A stretch of DNA of 21,569 nucleotides from JBHIEE01 sp046760445 (GCA_046760445.1 JBHIEE010000040.1:1-21569); one strand, 5' to 3'; numbered from the stretch's first letter, positions 1 to 7,644 are shown. The notes: generated from the letters alone by a model not told the origin. Numbers and translations are program-made.

Positions 1-11
1 ATATTATAACT

Positions 12-212
12 TTATCTAAGAAGTTGCAACGATCCATAAATTGAATTATAGTCTTCTTCTATGAGCTTTCCCAGTCTTATAAAACCATCTTCGATAATCA
101 AGTTTAGATAATTCCCCTATTTTCTTTGAGATATCTTCATATAATTTAGCGGTTTTTTCCCGATTTTATTGTCGGACTCGTCTATTGAAATTTTTCTTTT
201 ATAAATTCTTTT
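12..212 (-). pseudogene. possible degraded small reading frame
   Basis: No intact gene is visible in the first 212 bases. On the minus strand, after the permease stop, two overlapping frames give protein-like stretches. One contains KLYEDISKKIGEL (about 150-105). A different frame contains IIEDGFIRLGKLIEED and runs to a stop at 12-14. Together they look like one short helical, charged protein broken by a frameshift. I do not recognise the family, and it may simply be AT-rich non-coding DNA. Confidence 0.22.
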
Positions 213-1499
213 TCATCTTACCTTCAATGTTCTCTCTGAATATTTTCTATATATCCATTCACCAAAAAAGGATAATATAAGAACAATAACAAGCACAATT
301 AATGTCAATGATGAATGATTTAATACATAAAATGTTAATATACTAAGTACTGAAAGACATCCAATTATAGATAACCATATTATGTAAGGATTTGCGCCAG
401 TATCTTTATATAAACGCAGATGAGCAATATTAACGGCTGCATAGATCAATAGAAAAGAAGCACTACCGAGCATGGCAATACCGCTTAAGTCAAAGAAATT
501 TGCGAATAAGATAACCAGTCCTGCTGTGATAAAAAGTCCTTCGGTACTCTTCCCCCAGACCTTTCTTTCAAATACTTTAGGAAGTTCACCTTTCTTTGCA
601 ATCATATAACTCACATTTGCACCGCCGTATAAGGTGGCATTGATTGCCGACGAGGTTGAAAACAGGGCAGCAATTGCCATGATTTTAAACCCTATTAAAC
701 CCAAAAATGGCTTAGCGGCTTCGGCGAGCGCATAATCTTTAGCCTTTATAATATCAGGGATAGGAAGGTTACCAGTCACAGCTAAAGAAACGAACATATA
801 TATAGAAATGACAATTACAACGCTCATATATAAGGCTTTAGGCAAGGTCTTTTGGGGATCTTTCATATCCTCAGCTGCATTTGTGATTAAACCAAATCCT
901 TCGTAGGCAAGAAAAACAATTCCCGCTCCAAAGAACATATTGGATATGTGGGGCCATTGCGAGATAGATAAAAGAGACGGCTTAATAAAGAAAAAGCCCA
1001 AGACGGCAAAGATTGTCAGGATTCCCACTTTAATCACAACAATAAATAATTCTGATTTCCCAACTGCCTTGGTTCCTATAAAATTAATTGCTGTAAAAAT
1101 AAGCATTATTGCCGTTGCGAATACATTTATCCATATCCATGAAACATCTGGTGGCAAAAATGTTCTTGCATATTCGCCAAACGCCCTTGCATACAGAGCC
1201 AGCGCAAACACATACCCAACCCACAGGAGGATATTGAACCCACCACTCAAAACGCCCTCTCCAAATCCTCTCACAAGAAATTCCACCGGTCCTCCAGCAG
1301 AAGGGTATTTCGCCCCCAATTTTGCATAGGAGTAAGTGCTCAAGAGTGCCACTATCCCTGCGATAATGAATGACATATATACTGCATTACCTGCTATCTG
1401 GCAGGCGGTACCCAAAATAGAGAAAATGCCTGCCCCTACCATGCCACCAACGCCAATAGATATGGCTGACCACAGCCCTATGCTTTTGTTATTGCTCAT
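213..1499 (-). CDS. APC-superfamily amino-acid permease
   Basis: A 428-residue integral membrane protein, almost entirely hydrophobic, with about 12 predicted membrane segments. This fits the amino acid-polyamine-organocation (APC) superfamily of secondary transporters. The N-terminal glycine-rich motif typical of the family's first helix is clear (GVGGMVGAGIF, residues 16-26), followed by SAGGPVEFLVRGFGEG near residues 67-82 and FLAYEGFGLITNAAEDMKDP near 196-215, both matching conserved APC loops. It probably imports or exchanges an amino acid with H+ or Na+, but the substrate cannot be read from the sequence. The ATG is preceded by a purine-rich GGGGGG that could serve as a weak ribosome site. 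CorA lies 142 bp upstream on the same strand. The protein ends with a short basic tail in the cytoplasm, and its length is normal for the family. Confidence 0.9.
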   Translation of the reverse strand: MSNNKSIGLWSAISIGVGGMVGAGIFSILGTACQIAGNAVYMSFIIAGIVALLSTYSYAKLGAKYPSAGGPVEFLVRGFGEGVLSGGFNILLWVGYVFALALYARAFGEYARTFLPPDVSWIWINVFATAIMLIFTAINFIGTKAVGKSELFIVVIKVGILTIFAVLGFFFIKPSLLSISQWPHISNMFFGAGIVFLAYEGFGLITNAAEDMKDPQKTLPKALYMSVVIVISIYMFVSLAVTGNLPIPDIIKAKDYALAEAAKPFLGLIGFKIMAIAALFSTSSAINATLYGGANVSYMIAKKGELPKVFERKVWGKSTEGLFITAGLVILFANFFDLSGIAMLGSASFLLIYAAVNIAHLRLYKDTGANPYIIWLSIIGCLSVLSILTFYVLNHSSLTLIVLVIVLILSFFGEWIYRKYSERTLKVR

Positions 1500-1641
1500 T
1501 TAAGCCCCCCGATCTCTCCAATTTTTTATTTGCCCAACATATCGGTCGAGCGTATCCAAAGTTTTGCGAAGCAGGATTTGGCGAAGTGGAAGAGGAGCCA
1601 GATGCACTCTGTTATTTACCGTATGACACAAGTGCGAGCGC
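1500..1641. other. GC-richer patch between permease and corA
   Basis: These 142 bp are visibly richer in GC than the surroundings. On the plus strand about 1511-1624 is open in one frame and ends in a protein-like stretch (GFGEVEEEPDALCYLPYD) with a stop at 1622-1624, but there is no credible start codon or ribosome site. It may be a remnant of another gene or a repeat. No terminator hairpin stands out. Confidence 0.25.
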
Positions 1642-2706
1642 TTAGAACCATTTTTTCCTCTTGAAATAAATCAACATTGAAACTCCGATACCCAACATGA
1701 TGAGTAGAACTACAGGATAACCCCAGTGCCAATAAAGCTCAGGCATATACCTGAAATTCATCCCATAAATTCCGGTTATGAATGTGAGCGGGATAAATAT
1801 TGTTCCTACGATAGTCAAGAGCATCATTATTTTATTCAGTTTATTACTCACACTTGAAAGATAAACATCAAGCATTCCCGTGATCATCTCCCTGAATGTT
1901 TCTATGCTGTCAATCACTCGGATTGTGTGATCATAAACATCCCTAAAATATATCTCTGTAGTCTCTTTAATCAGTAATGATTCTCCTCTTTCTAAACTGC
2001 TTATAACCTCTCTCAGAGGCCAGACTGACTTACGCAAAAATATCATTTCTCTTTTTAAGTTGTGAATAGCCTGTAAGGTCTCCGAGGTAGGAGTTGTTAC
2101 CAACTTTTCTTCTATATCTTCTATCTTTTTTTCAAGATTCTCCATGATTAAGAAGTAATTATCAACTATTACATCTATTAAAGTATAAGCCAGATAATCA
2201 GCGCCAAATTTCCGAATGCGGGATTTCACATTTCTTAACCTCTCTCTGATGGGATTAAAGAGATCTTTTTCAATCTCCTGGAACGAAATAACGAAATTTG
2301 GACCAAGAATCAAACTGATCTGCTCCACCTTTACTTTATTATCTTTTTCATCATAATAGGGGATTTTCAAAACTATAAAGATATAATCCTCGAAATCCTC
2401 CATTTTGGGACGTTGTTCTGTATTCACTATGTCTTCCAGTACAAGAGGATGTAGGTCAAAGTGTTTCCCGATTTTTTCTATAATCTCCACCTGATGAATG
2501 TTATCTATGTTTATCCATGTTACAGTTGATTTATCTTTAAAAGGAAAACACTCCTCAATGGTTTGTACTTCCTTTTCTTGAAATTGCGCTTCATTATAGT
2601 CAATAATTGTAATTCTTACCTTGTCAGTCTTCTTCTCTCCTATATGAACGAGAGTCCCTGGGGGAAGACCAATCTTTTTTGATTTTTTCTTAGTAAGCTT
2701 TTTCAT
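1642..2706 (-). CDS. corA: CorA-family magnesium/cobalt transporter
   Basis: CorA proteins form pentameric channels for Mg2+ (and Co2+/Ni2+) in the inner membrane. This 354-residue protein has the full architecture: a basic N-terminus, a soluble funnel domain (about residues 20-240) containing HPLVLEDIVNTEQRPKMEDFEDYIFIV-like family sequence near 87-112, a long charged stalk helix, and two C-terminal membrane helices. The signature GMN motif closes the first helix (YGMNF, residues 314-318), and the periplasmic loop has MPEL as in most CorA proteins. The C-terminus KRKKWF is the usual cytoplasmic basic anchor. The ATG is preceded by a good ribosome site (GAGGTG about 8 nt upstream). Length and motifs are typical, so it is probably functional. 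The neighbouring permease follows on the same strand, and co-transcription is possible but unproven. Confidence 0.96.
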   Translation of the reverse strand: MKKLTKKKSKKIGLPPGTLVHIGEKKTDKVRITIIDYNEAQFQEKEVQTIEECFPFKDKSTVTWINIDNIHQVEIIEKIGKHFDLHPLVLEDIVNTEQRPKMEDFEDYIFIVLKIPYYDEKDNKVKVEQISLILGPNFVISFQEIEKDLFNPIRERLRNVKSRIRKFGADYLAYTLIDVIVDNYFLIMENLEKKIEDIEEKLVTTPTSETLQAIHNLKREMIFLRKSVWPLREVISSLERGESLLIKETTEIYFRDVYDHTIRVIDSIETFREMITGMLDVYLSSVSNKLNKIMMLLTIVGTIFIPLTFITGIYGMNFRYMPELYWHWGYPVVLLIMLGIGVSMLIYFKRKKWF

Positions 2707-2945
2707 TACAATTCACCTCATTTACTTATTCAAAGTCCTGGCGGTTAACGATGAATAACCGAACTCAAGTTCGTTTATCCCTCCATTAAAACAGTATATC
2801 CGAACTTTATTTTCCACAGAAAGGGTTAATATATCTCTTGCTGAGCTAAGCACTCTTTCCTTTTTGATAGAATGATAAGTAAAATCATTTCAGTTGTCAA
2901 TTCTTTTTGGGTGGCGGGTGGGATTATGTTAAACGTATTTTAATT

Positions 2946-2978
2946 TTTGTGCCAAATTTGTGCCAAATTTATGCTAAA
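2946..2978. repeat. 11-bp tandem repeat, three copies
   Basis: Units are TTTGTGCCAAA at 2946-2956 and 2957-2967, and TTTATGCTAAA at 2968-2978 (two changes in the third). It may be an array of protein-binding sites or a recombination-site remnant. Nothing nearby decides. Confidence 0.7.
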
Positions 2979-3070
2979 AATTGTTAAATTAAGTTAAAAG
3001 AGAGATAATCTCAGGAATCAAATATTTGAGGGTTTTCAAATATTCCTAACAAAGAGAAGATATATAATAA

Positions 3071-3135
3071 AAATTCCAAATTACAAATCTCAAATTACAA
3101 ATAAGTTCCAATGACCAAAACAAAAAAGCAAATAA
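3071..3135. repeat. AT-rich iterated-word intergenic repeat
   Basis: Short words recur with variation: CAAATTACAAAT, CTCAAATTACAAAT, then TTCCAATGACCAAAAC at 3106-3121. The last word recurs in pieces at 21516-21526 and 21555-21567, showing a dispersed repeat family. Confidence 0.6.
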
Positions 3136-3182
3136 CCTTAGGATAAATCAAAATGTAAAAATGTCTTTTACATTAGTTCTGC

Positions 3183-3231
3183 AGTGTTGCAGTGCTGCAG
3201 TTGATTTTTTTGACTGCAGCACCGCAGCACT
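3183..3231. repeat. large GC-rich hairpin
   Basis: Arms 3183-3201 and 3213-3231 are 19 nt each and match at 17 positions, plus a G-U pair, around an 11-nt T-rich loop. The arms themselves are built from repeats of GTGCTGCAGT-like words. It lies 47 bp beyond the mobB stop and could act as an RNA 3' end structure for mobB, but it has no clear U-tract on that strand and is more likely part of the dispersed repeat. Confidence 0.7.
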
Positions 3232-3277
3232 ATTAGTGTTAGTTTTGACTTTTGATATTTGATAACGGAGTGAGGGA

Positions 3278-3778
3278 TTATGTTTTCTTAATTATTTTCT
3301 TTTCAATACAATCCGTGATTTCTTTTATTTGATTGGGATTAAATTGAGGAAGGTCTGATTTGATTTTTTTAGAACTAACTATTGCTATTAAATTGTCAAC
3401 CTGTTTTTCATAAGAAAATTCATTTCCAATTATAGCATCTAAAACAAGAATTTTAGGTTTGTCACTAACTTTATATCCTTCGGTTAGAATCAAATCCATA
3501 TCATTTAAATATTTTTCTGCTATCTCCTCTAAATTAAGCTCTTTTTCTAAACTTTTTATCAGAGAAATTTTTCTTGAGCCAGAAACTATAACTGAATCTG
3601 CTCCTGCTTTTTTATGTCGCCAGCTATCCTTTTTAGGATAATCTATTTCAAAATCGTGAGAGCTGTGTTTAACTACTCCTATTTTATAACCTCGTTTTTT
3701 TAACTCAATTATAATTTTTTCCAAAAGAGTAGTCTTCCCACTTCCTGCCCAACCGATAATAGAAATAATTGGAACCAT
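3278..3778 (-). CDS. mobB: molybdopterin-guanine dinucleotide biosynthesis protein MobB
   Basis: A 166-residue P-loop GTPase-like protein. MobB assists MobA in attaching GMP to molybdopterin to form the bis-MGD cofactor of DMSO-reductase-family enzymes. The Walker A motif is GWAGSGKTT (residues 9-17). Family hallmarks follow: VVKHSSHDFEID (35-46), DSWRHKKAGA (51-60) and LILTEGYK (about 96-103), the usual MobB pattern where the lysine-histidine, the arginine-histidine and the glutamate-glycine segments line the nucleotide site. There is no clear ribosome site before the ATG. It is divergent from the secreted-protein gene at 3891, sharing a 112-bp promoter region. No other molybdenum-cofactor gene is in the window, so its pathway partners must lie elsewhere. 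Confidence 0.93.
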   Translation of the reverse strand: MVPIISIIGWAGSGKTTLLEKIIIELKKRGYKIGVVKHSSHDFEIDYPKKDSWRHKKAGADSVIVSGSRKISLIKSLEKELNLEEIAEKYLNDMDLILTEGYKVSDKPKILVLDAIIGNEFSYEKQVDNLIAIVSSKKIKSDLPQFNPNQIKEITDCIEKKIIKKT

Positions 3779-3809
3779 TGGGAAATCAAAATTAAAAGAT
3801 TACTTTTTA

Positions 3810-3839
3810 ATAATAGACAATAGAAATAATGTTTGTCAA
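3810..3839 (-). promoter_or_regulatory. candidate mobB promoter
   Basis: On the minus strand TTGACA (3839-3834) is followed after 18 bp by TATTAT (3815-3810). A second TTGACA begins further upstream (3854-3849), 17 bp from a CATTAT. Either would give a short mobB leader. Confidence 0.5.
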
Positions 3840-3847
3840 ACCAAATA

Positions 3848-3876
3848 TTGTCAATATTGGATTTATCTGTTAATAT
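3848..3876 (+). promoter_or_regulatory. candidate promoter for the 3891-recG pair
   Basis: TTGTCA (3848-3853), 17-bp spacer, TAATAT (3871-3876). Transcription would start about 3883, only some 8 nt before the ATG at 3891, leaving no room for a normal ribosome site. Confidence 0.55.
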
Positions 3877-3890
3877 TTCTCTGAATAGAG

Positions 3891-4454
3891 ATGAATCAAT
3901 TTAAAAAATATATAAAAAGTAATAAATTAGTGCTAATTCTTTCAGTGTTTTTACTCTTCTCTATTTCTTTCGGGCAAAAAGATTATTATCAGGAAGAAGT
4001 ATTCAAAGTAAAAAAAATACTAAAAAAAATTAAGCAGAACGAAAATGAAAAATTTAAAAAAAAGGCTGCTCTGACTGAGAAAGAAGTTAATTCCTATCTT
4101 GACTATCGGCTTAAAGAGGAAAGAACAAAGGTCTTAGAAGAAATTAAGCTTAAATTTTTAAAAGATAACCTGATTGAGGGTAAGGCAGTTATAAATTTAA
4201 AAGAAGGAGAAAACAATTTCTTAAAAATATACTTTAACGGATTTGTTATTGTCAAAGAAAAAAGAGCAAAATTTGATTTAAAAAAACTTTTCATTGAAGA
4301 TCAACCTGTTCCTGGACCTGTATTAGAGTTTATTATTGCTTATCTCTCAAGGAAAGAAGGATATGAGCCTTTATCTATTTTTAGTTGGTATGATCTTCCT
4401 TATGGAATAGAAAATATTAAAACACAACCAGGTAAATTGATTATTTATTATTAA
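3891..4454 (+). CDS. secreted or membrane-anchored protein of unknown function
   Basis: I do not recognise this 187-residue protein. It has a basic N-terminus, then a hydrophobic stretch (about residues 13-28) ending in SFGQ, which looks like a signal peptide, so it probably acts outside the cytoplasmic membrane. The mature part begins with a lysine-rich coiled region (about 30-60). A mixed alpha/beta domain follows, with alternating hydrophobics (FLKIYFNGFVIV near 111-122), a PVPGPVLEFIIAYLSRKEGY segment near 139-158 and a terminal SWYDLPYGIENI motif. The last segment resembles proteins that present a beta-sandwich lipid- or polymer-binding fold, but I would not assign a family. Its stop is 2 bp from the recG start, so the two genes are almost certainly co-transcribed and translationally coupled. 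The ATG has no ribosome site. Confidence 0.75.
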   Translation: MNQFKKYIKSNKLVLILSVFLLFSISFGQKDYYQEEVFKVKKILKKIKQNENEKFKKKAALTEKEVNSYLDYRLKEERTKVLEEIKLKFLKDNLIEGKAVINLKEGENNFLKIYFNGFVIVKEKRAKFDLKKLFIEDQPVPGPVLEFIIAYLSRKEGYEPLSIFSWYDLPYGIENIKTQPGKLIIYY

Positions 4455-4456
4455 AA

Positions 4457-6550
4457 TTGAAACTTTCTTTCTTCTTTACAGTAGAAAATATTAAAGGTAT
4501 TGGACAAAAACGAGCTGTTCTTCTAAAAAAATCAGGAATTTTTAATGTAGAAGATTTACTTTATTATTTTCCTTTCCGCTATGAAGACAGAAGGCGAATC
4601 TGGAAAATTGCCGACTTAGAAACAAACCAGAATGCAGCAGTTAAGGGAAAAATTGTTGCTCGAAATTCCTCTATTTCTCCTCGAAAAAGAATTCACATTT
4701 TAAAAGCAGTAATGACAGATGGAGAAAACAAATTGGGCTTAATCTGGTTTAATCAGCCTTTTTTAGCTAAATTAATAAAAAAAGGAGAAGAAATTGTGGT
4801 TTATGGGCAGCCAAAAATTGGAGCTTCCCCGAAAGTCAAGTGGATAATGGACAACCCTCAATTTGAAATTTTAAATAAGAAAGAAGAAAATCTTTCTGTC
4901 GGGAGAATAATTCCTATTTATCAAAGAATTGGAAGATTTTCAGGAAAGATGATTAGAAAAATTATTTCTAATTTAATTCCTCTAATCTCTATTCCTGAAA
5001 ATTTGCCCCTCGAAATCCGAGATAAATATAATTTTCCTTCCAGAAAGGAGGCTCTTTCAGAAGTCCATTTTCCTTCTGGGAAGAACTCTTTAGAAGCTTT
5101 AAATCATTTTTCCTCTTCTGCCCATTTAAGAATAAAATATGAAGAACTCTTTTTATTTCAATTAAGTTTAGCTTATTTCAGACAAAAGATAGTCAATGTT
5201 AATAAGAATAGAAACTATAAGTTAACCCCTAAGGTGAAACATATCTGGAAAAATCTATTTCCTTTTATCTTAACTTCTGAACAACAAAAAGTTTTAGATG
5301 AGATTATTTGTGATCTTCTCTCTCCAAGACCAATGAGACGACTTTTACAGGGAGAAGTTGGGTCTGGAAAAACAGCAGTTGCGGTTCTTGCTTTAGCATT
5401 AGTTATGGAGAACGGATACCAAACTGCTTTTATGGCTCCTACAGAAGTTTTAGCTGAACAGCATTACTTAAGATTAAGAGAAATTTTTAAAAACTATCCT
5501 TATCAGATAACCTTATTAACAGGAAGCACTCCTAAAAAAGAAAAAGAAGATATTCTGAACGATTTGAGACAGGGAAAGATTTCGCTAATTATTGGCACTC
5601 ATTCTCTTTTTCAACCTCAGGTTAAATTTAAGAATTTAGCTTTGGTAGTTATTGATGAACAGCATAAATTTGGAGTTGCTCAGAGATCAATGCTTTATTA
5701 TAAAGGACAGGAGACTGATTTATTAGTGATGACCGCCACGCCAATTCCTCGTTCTTTAGCTTTAACTCTATATAGTGATCTTGATCTTTCCACTATAAAA
5801 GAGATGCCTCATGGAAGAAAGCCGGTTAAGTCTTATCTAATTACTGAAAAAAAGAGAGAAAGGCTTTATAATTGGATTGAGAAAAAGCTGATTGAAGGAA
5901 ACCAAGGTTATATAGTTTTTCCTCTGATTGAAGAAACAGAGAAAGACGGTTTTTATGATCTTAAATCTGCTGTAGAGAGTTTTGAAATTTTAAAAGAAAG
6001 ATTTTCTGGATTTAAAGTTGGTTTGTTACATGGACGAATGAAAGCTCAGGAAAAAGCAGAAGTTATGAATGATTTTCGAAAAGGTAAAATTAATCTATTA
6101 GTTTCTACTTCAGTGATTGAGGTTGGAATTGATATTGCTAATGCTGTTTTTATCGTGGTGGAAAATGCAGAAAGATTCGGTTTGGCTCAATTGCATCAAT
6201 TAAGAGGACGAGTCGGAAGAGGAGTAGATGAGTCATACTGCTTTTTTCTTGGTAGAGAAAAAATTGGCTCAGATGCTTGGAAAAGGCTTAAAATTCTGAC
6301 TGAAACCAATGATGGATTTAAAATTGCCGAGCAGGATTTAATTTTAAGAGGACCAGGCCAGCCTTTAGGGAAAGCACAATGGGGTTATCTCAACTTTAAA
6401 TTAGCTAATATAATTGAAGATAGAGAGCTTTTGGAAAAAGCAAAAAAAGATGCTTTTCAGATTGTGAGAGAGAAGAAATTTGATCTTCCTGAATTGGAAC
6501 CATATTTTGAGCTATGGAAAAGGAAAGAGAAAGAGATTTCATTCAGTTAA
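4457..6550 (+). CDS. recG: ATP-dependent DNA helicase RecG
   Basis: RecG is a monomeric superfamily-2 translocase that regresses stalled replication forks and unwinds Holliday junctions, D-loops and R-loops. At 697 residues the protein is full length. It opens with the HhH-like VENIKGIGQKRAVLLKKSGI (9-28). A wedge/OB domain follows (about 60-150), then helicase motif I GEVGSGKT (299-306), motif II DEQH (400-403), the TATPIPR motif III, a C-terminal helicase lobe with TSVIEVGIDIANA, and LRGRVGRG as motif VI. The C-terminal TRG-like region FKIAEQDLILRGPGQPLG is complete. The start is a TTG at 4457; an in-frame stop at 4433-4435 rules out a longer protein, and no ribosome site is visible, so translation probably depends on coupling to the gene upstream. 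rsmD follows 232 bp downstream. Confidence 0.98.
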   Translation: MKLSFFFTVENIKGIGQKRAVLLKKSGIFNVEDLLYYFPFRYEDRRRIWKIADLETNQNAAVKGKIVARNSSISPRKRIHILKAVMTDGENKLGLIWFNQPFLAKLIKKGEEIVVYGQPKIGASPKVKWIMDNPQFEILNKKEENLSVGRIIPIYQRIGRFSGKMIRKIISNLIPLISIPENLPLEIRDKYNFPSRKEALSEVHFPSGKNSLEALNHFSSSAHLRIKYEELFLFQLSLAYFRQKIVNVNKNRNYKLTPKVKHIWKNLFPFILTSEQQKVLDEIICDLLSPRPMRRLLQGEVGSGKTAVAVLALALVMENGYQTAFMAPTEVLAEQHYLRLREIFKNYPYQITLLTGSTPKKEKEDILNDLRQGKISLIIGTHSLFQPQVKFKNLALVVIDEQHKFGVAQRSMLYYKGQETDLLVMTATPIPRSLALTLYSDLDLSTIKEMPHGRKPVKSYLITEKKRERLYNWIEKKLIEGNQGYIVFPLIEETEKDGFYDLKSAVESFEILKERFSGFKVGLLHGRMKAQEKAEVMNDFRKGKINLLVSTSVIEVGIDIANAVFIVVENAERFGLAQLHQLRGRVGRGVDESYCFFLGREKIGSDAWKRLKILTETNDGFKIAEQDLILRGPGQPLGKAQWGYLNFKLANIIEDRELLEKAKKDAFQIVREKKFDLPELEPYFELWKRKEKEISFS

Positions 6551-6782
6551 CACTAATTAAAAATTTAAAATGCAAAATGCAAATTAAAATGTAAAAATAA
6601 ATTCGTTAAATCGTTATTTGTTTATTGCTGAATTGTAAGATACTTAACTGAATAACAAATACATGAATAACGAATATACGATATTTAACTTTTGTTTTGT
6701 CATTTTGATTTTTTATTTTTGAGTTTTTAGTTAAAATAAATCATTGAAGAATGAACATCCATATATGAGAAGATAAAGAGTT
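6551..6782. repeat. AT-rich mirrored repeat between recG and rsmD
   Basis: Words related to AAAATGCAAAATGCAAATT open the stretch (about 6560-6600). Their reverse-complement-like counterparts, such as TTTGTCATTTTGATTTTTT, close it (about 6690-6730). CGTTATT near 6612 and AATAACG near 6673 form an inner pair. No gene is visible. The last 50 bases lead into the rsmD start, without a strong ribosome site. Confidence 0.5.
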
Positions 6783-7325
6783 ATGATAAGAGTAATTGGT
6801 GGATTATATAGAGGAAGAAAATTAAAAAAAGTCAAAGATCCTGAAGTACGACCTATTACTGACCGGGTAAAAGAAACATTGTTTAATATTATTCAGGATG
6901 ATGTAAGAAGTAGTGTTTTCTTAGACGGATTTGCTGGGACAGGATCAGTTGGCATAGAAGCTTTCAGTCGTGGAGCAAAAGAAGTAGTTTTTATTGAACA
7001 TAATTATCAAGCAGTCAAAATTATTAAACATAATTTGGCTAAATGTGGGATTGAAACTAATTATCAAGTAATACGCCAAGAATTTAACCGCGCAGTGATC
7101 CAGTTAGCTAAGGAGAATCAAAAATTCGATATAATTTTTCTGGATCCACCTTACAAACTTATTGAAGAAAGGAATCCTCTTAGAGTAATAAAAAAAAGAG
7201 AGATTTTGAAGCCAGAAGGAGTAATAATCCTCAGGCACTTTTTCAAAACAAGATTCGACCCCAAATATTTCAAATTATACCGCCGAGTAACCATCGGCAG
7301 CGACACCCTCTCTTTTTATAAATAA
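6783..7325 (+). CDS. rsmD: 16S rRNA (guanine(966)-N2)-methyltransferase RsmD
   Basis: RsmD methylates G966 of 16S rRNA in the assembled small subunit, using S-adenosylmethionine. The 180-residue protein starts with MIRVIGGLYRGRKL, the typical family N-terminus, followed by RPITDRVKETLFN (23-35) and the Rossmann SAM-binding loop LDGFAGTGSVGIEA (47-60). IEHN (71-74) holds the acidic ribose-binding residue. The catalytic motif IV is DPPY (121-124). Length is usual. In many bacteria coaD follows rsmD; here the next 1.6 kb is a transposon island and then pantothenate genes on the other strand, so the usual partner may have been displaced. A different RsmD-like rRNA methyltransferase is conceivable, but the motif set is characteristic. 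Confidence 0.95.
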   Translation: MIRVIGGLYRGRKLKKVKDPEVRPITDRVKETLFNIIQDDVRSSVFLDGFAGTGSVGIEAFSRGAKEVVFIEHNYQAVKIIKHNLAKCGIETNYQVIRQEFNRAVIQLAKENQKFDIIFLDPPYKLIEERNPLRVIKKREILKPEGVIILRHFFKTRFDPKYFKLYRRVTIGSDTLSFYK

Positions 7326-7357
7326 ATCCAAAATTCCTCGAGCTACCTATTTTCACA

Positions 7358-7420
7358 GAATGCATCCTAAAGGGTACACTCCATGCTTTCAATCTTAGGA
7401 ATGCACCTTTTAGGGTGCTC
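7358..7420. repeat. imperfect direct repeat able to fold back
   Basis: GAATGCATCCTAAAGGGTAC (7358-7377) recurs as GAATGCACCTTTTAGGGTGC (7399-7418). Because the unit contains near self-complementary parts, TGCATCCTA (7361-7369) can also pair with TTAGGAATGCA (7396-7406 approximately). Such paired hairpins beside a REP-associated transposase remnant may be remains of its REP-like substrate, but this is inference. Confidence 0.5.
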
Positions 7421-7455
7421 TTAATAATTTAGCTTTTCTAACATATCTATATAGA

Positions 7456-7587
7456 GGGATTAGCGAGTCAGGAGTCAGTCAGATATACCAAAGAATGGAA
7501 CAAGAAAGGAAGAAGAATAGTAATGTGGATAGAAAGATTAAAGCTATAGAAAAAGAGATAAGGAAACTGTCAAATGTGCAGGACTGA
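7456..7587 (+). pseudogene. C-terminal remnant of a REP-associated (Y1/HUH) transposase
   Basis: The frame is open from 7414 to a TGA at 7585-7587 but has no start codon. From 7456 it encodes about 43 residues beginning GISESGVSQIYQRMEQ and ending KLSNVQD. From family knowledge this is the C-terminal helix-turn-helix and tail found in many IS200-like, REP-associated tyrosine transposases, whose C-termini commonly end in a similar Leu-Ser-Asn-Val sequence. The catalytic HUH and tyrosine motifs are absent, so the protein is dead. The stop codon straddles the left junction of the IS element: T belongs to the shared GACT and GA to the IS. Removing the IS would let the frame run on into the right flank (next residues SFMPRVF), so the IS inserted at or just inside the end of this gene. 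The family call rests on a short sequence and should be read with caution. Confidence 0.6.
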
Positions 7588-7590
7588 TTA

Positions 7591-7605
7591 TATGGAAAAG
7601 TTGCA
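7591..7605 (+). repeat. left subterminal inverted repeat of the IS
   Basis: TATGGAAAAGTTGCA pairs with the complement of 8857-8871 at 14 of 15 positions. It lies 5 nt inside the left junction when the element is counted from 7586. Confidence 0.85.
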
Positions 7606-7644
7606 GCACTTTAGGTTAAATTTAAAAGCAAGGAGGTGCTGCAA
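7601..7644 (+). promoter_or_regulatory. hairpin covering the transposase start
   Basis: TTGCAGCAC (7601-7609) is the exact complement of GTGCTGCAA (7636-7644). The 26-nt loop holds the ribosome site AGGAGG (7631-7636), and the second arm ends on the A of the ATG. In RNA that includes both arms the start codon would be partly buried, which would limit transposase translation. The first arm overlaps the left inverted repeat. Confidence 0.6.

Larger units (their letters stand above)
2707..3277. other. 571-bp gene-free repeat and hairpin region
   Basis: No coding frame with a credible start is seen. The stretch contains two small stems just upstream of corA (CGGTTA 2742-2747 with TAACCG 2756-2761; CGAACT 2760-2765 with AGTTCG 2768-2773). 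It also holds an 11-bp tandem repeat (2946-2978), a 9-bp stem (3021-3029 with 3036-3044), an AT-rich iterated-word repeat (about 3071-3135), an 8-bp stem (3153-3160 with 3166-3173) and a strong GC-rich hairpin (3183-3231). I looked for tRNA-like T-arm sequences and found none. Confidence 0.6.

Noticed and set aside
940..1329. 129-codon open frame on the plus strand inside the permease gene
   Set aside because: It is antisense to a well-supported membrane protein and its product has no recognisable domain.
2880..2940. tRNA-like GC-rich bases (GGGTGGCGGGTGGG)
   Set aside because: No T-arm, anticodon arm or acceptor pairing could be built around them.
3071..3231. CRISPR array
   Set aside because: Repeats are short, drifting words without constant-length spacers, and no cas gene is present.
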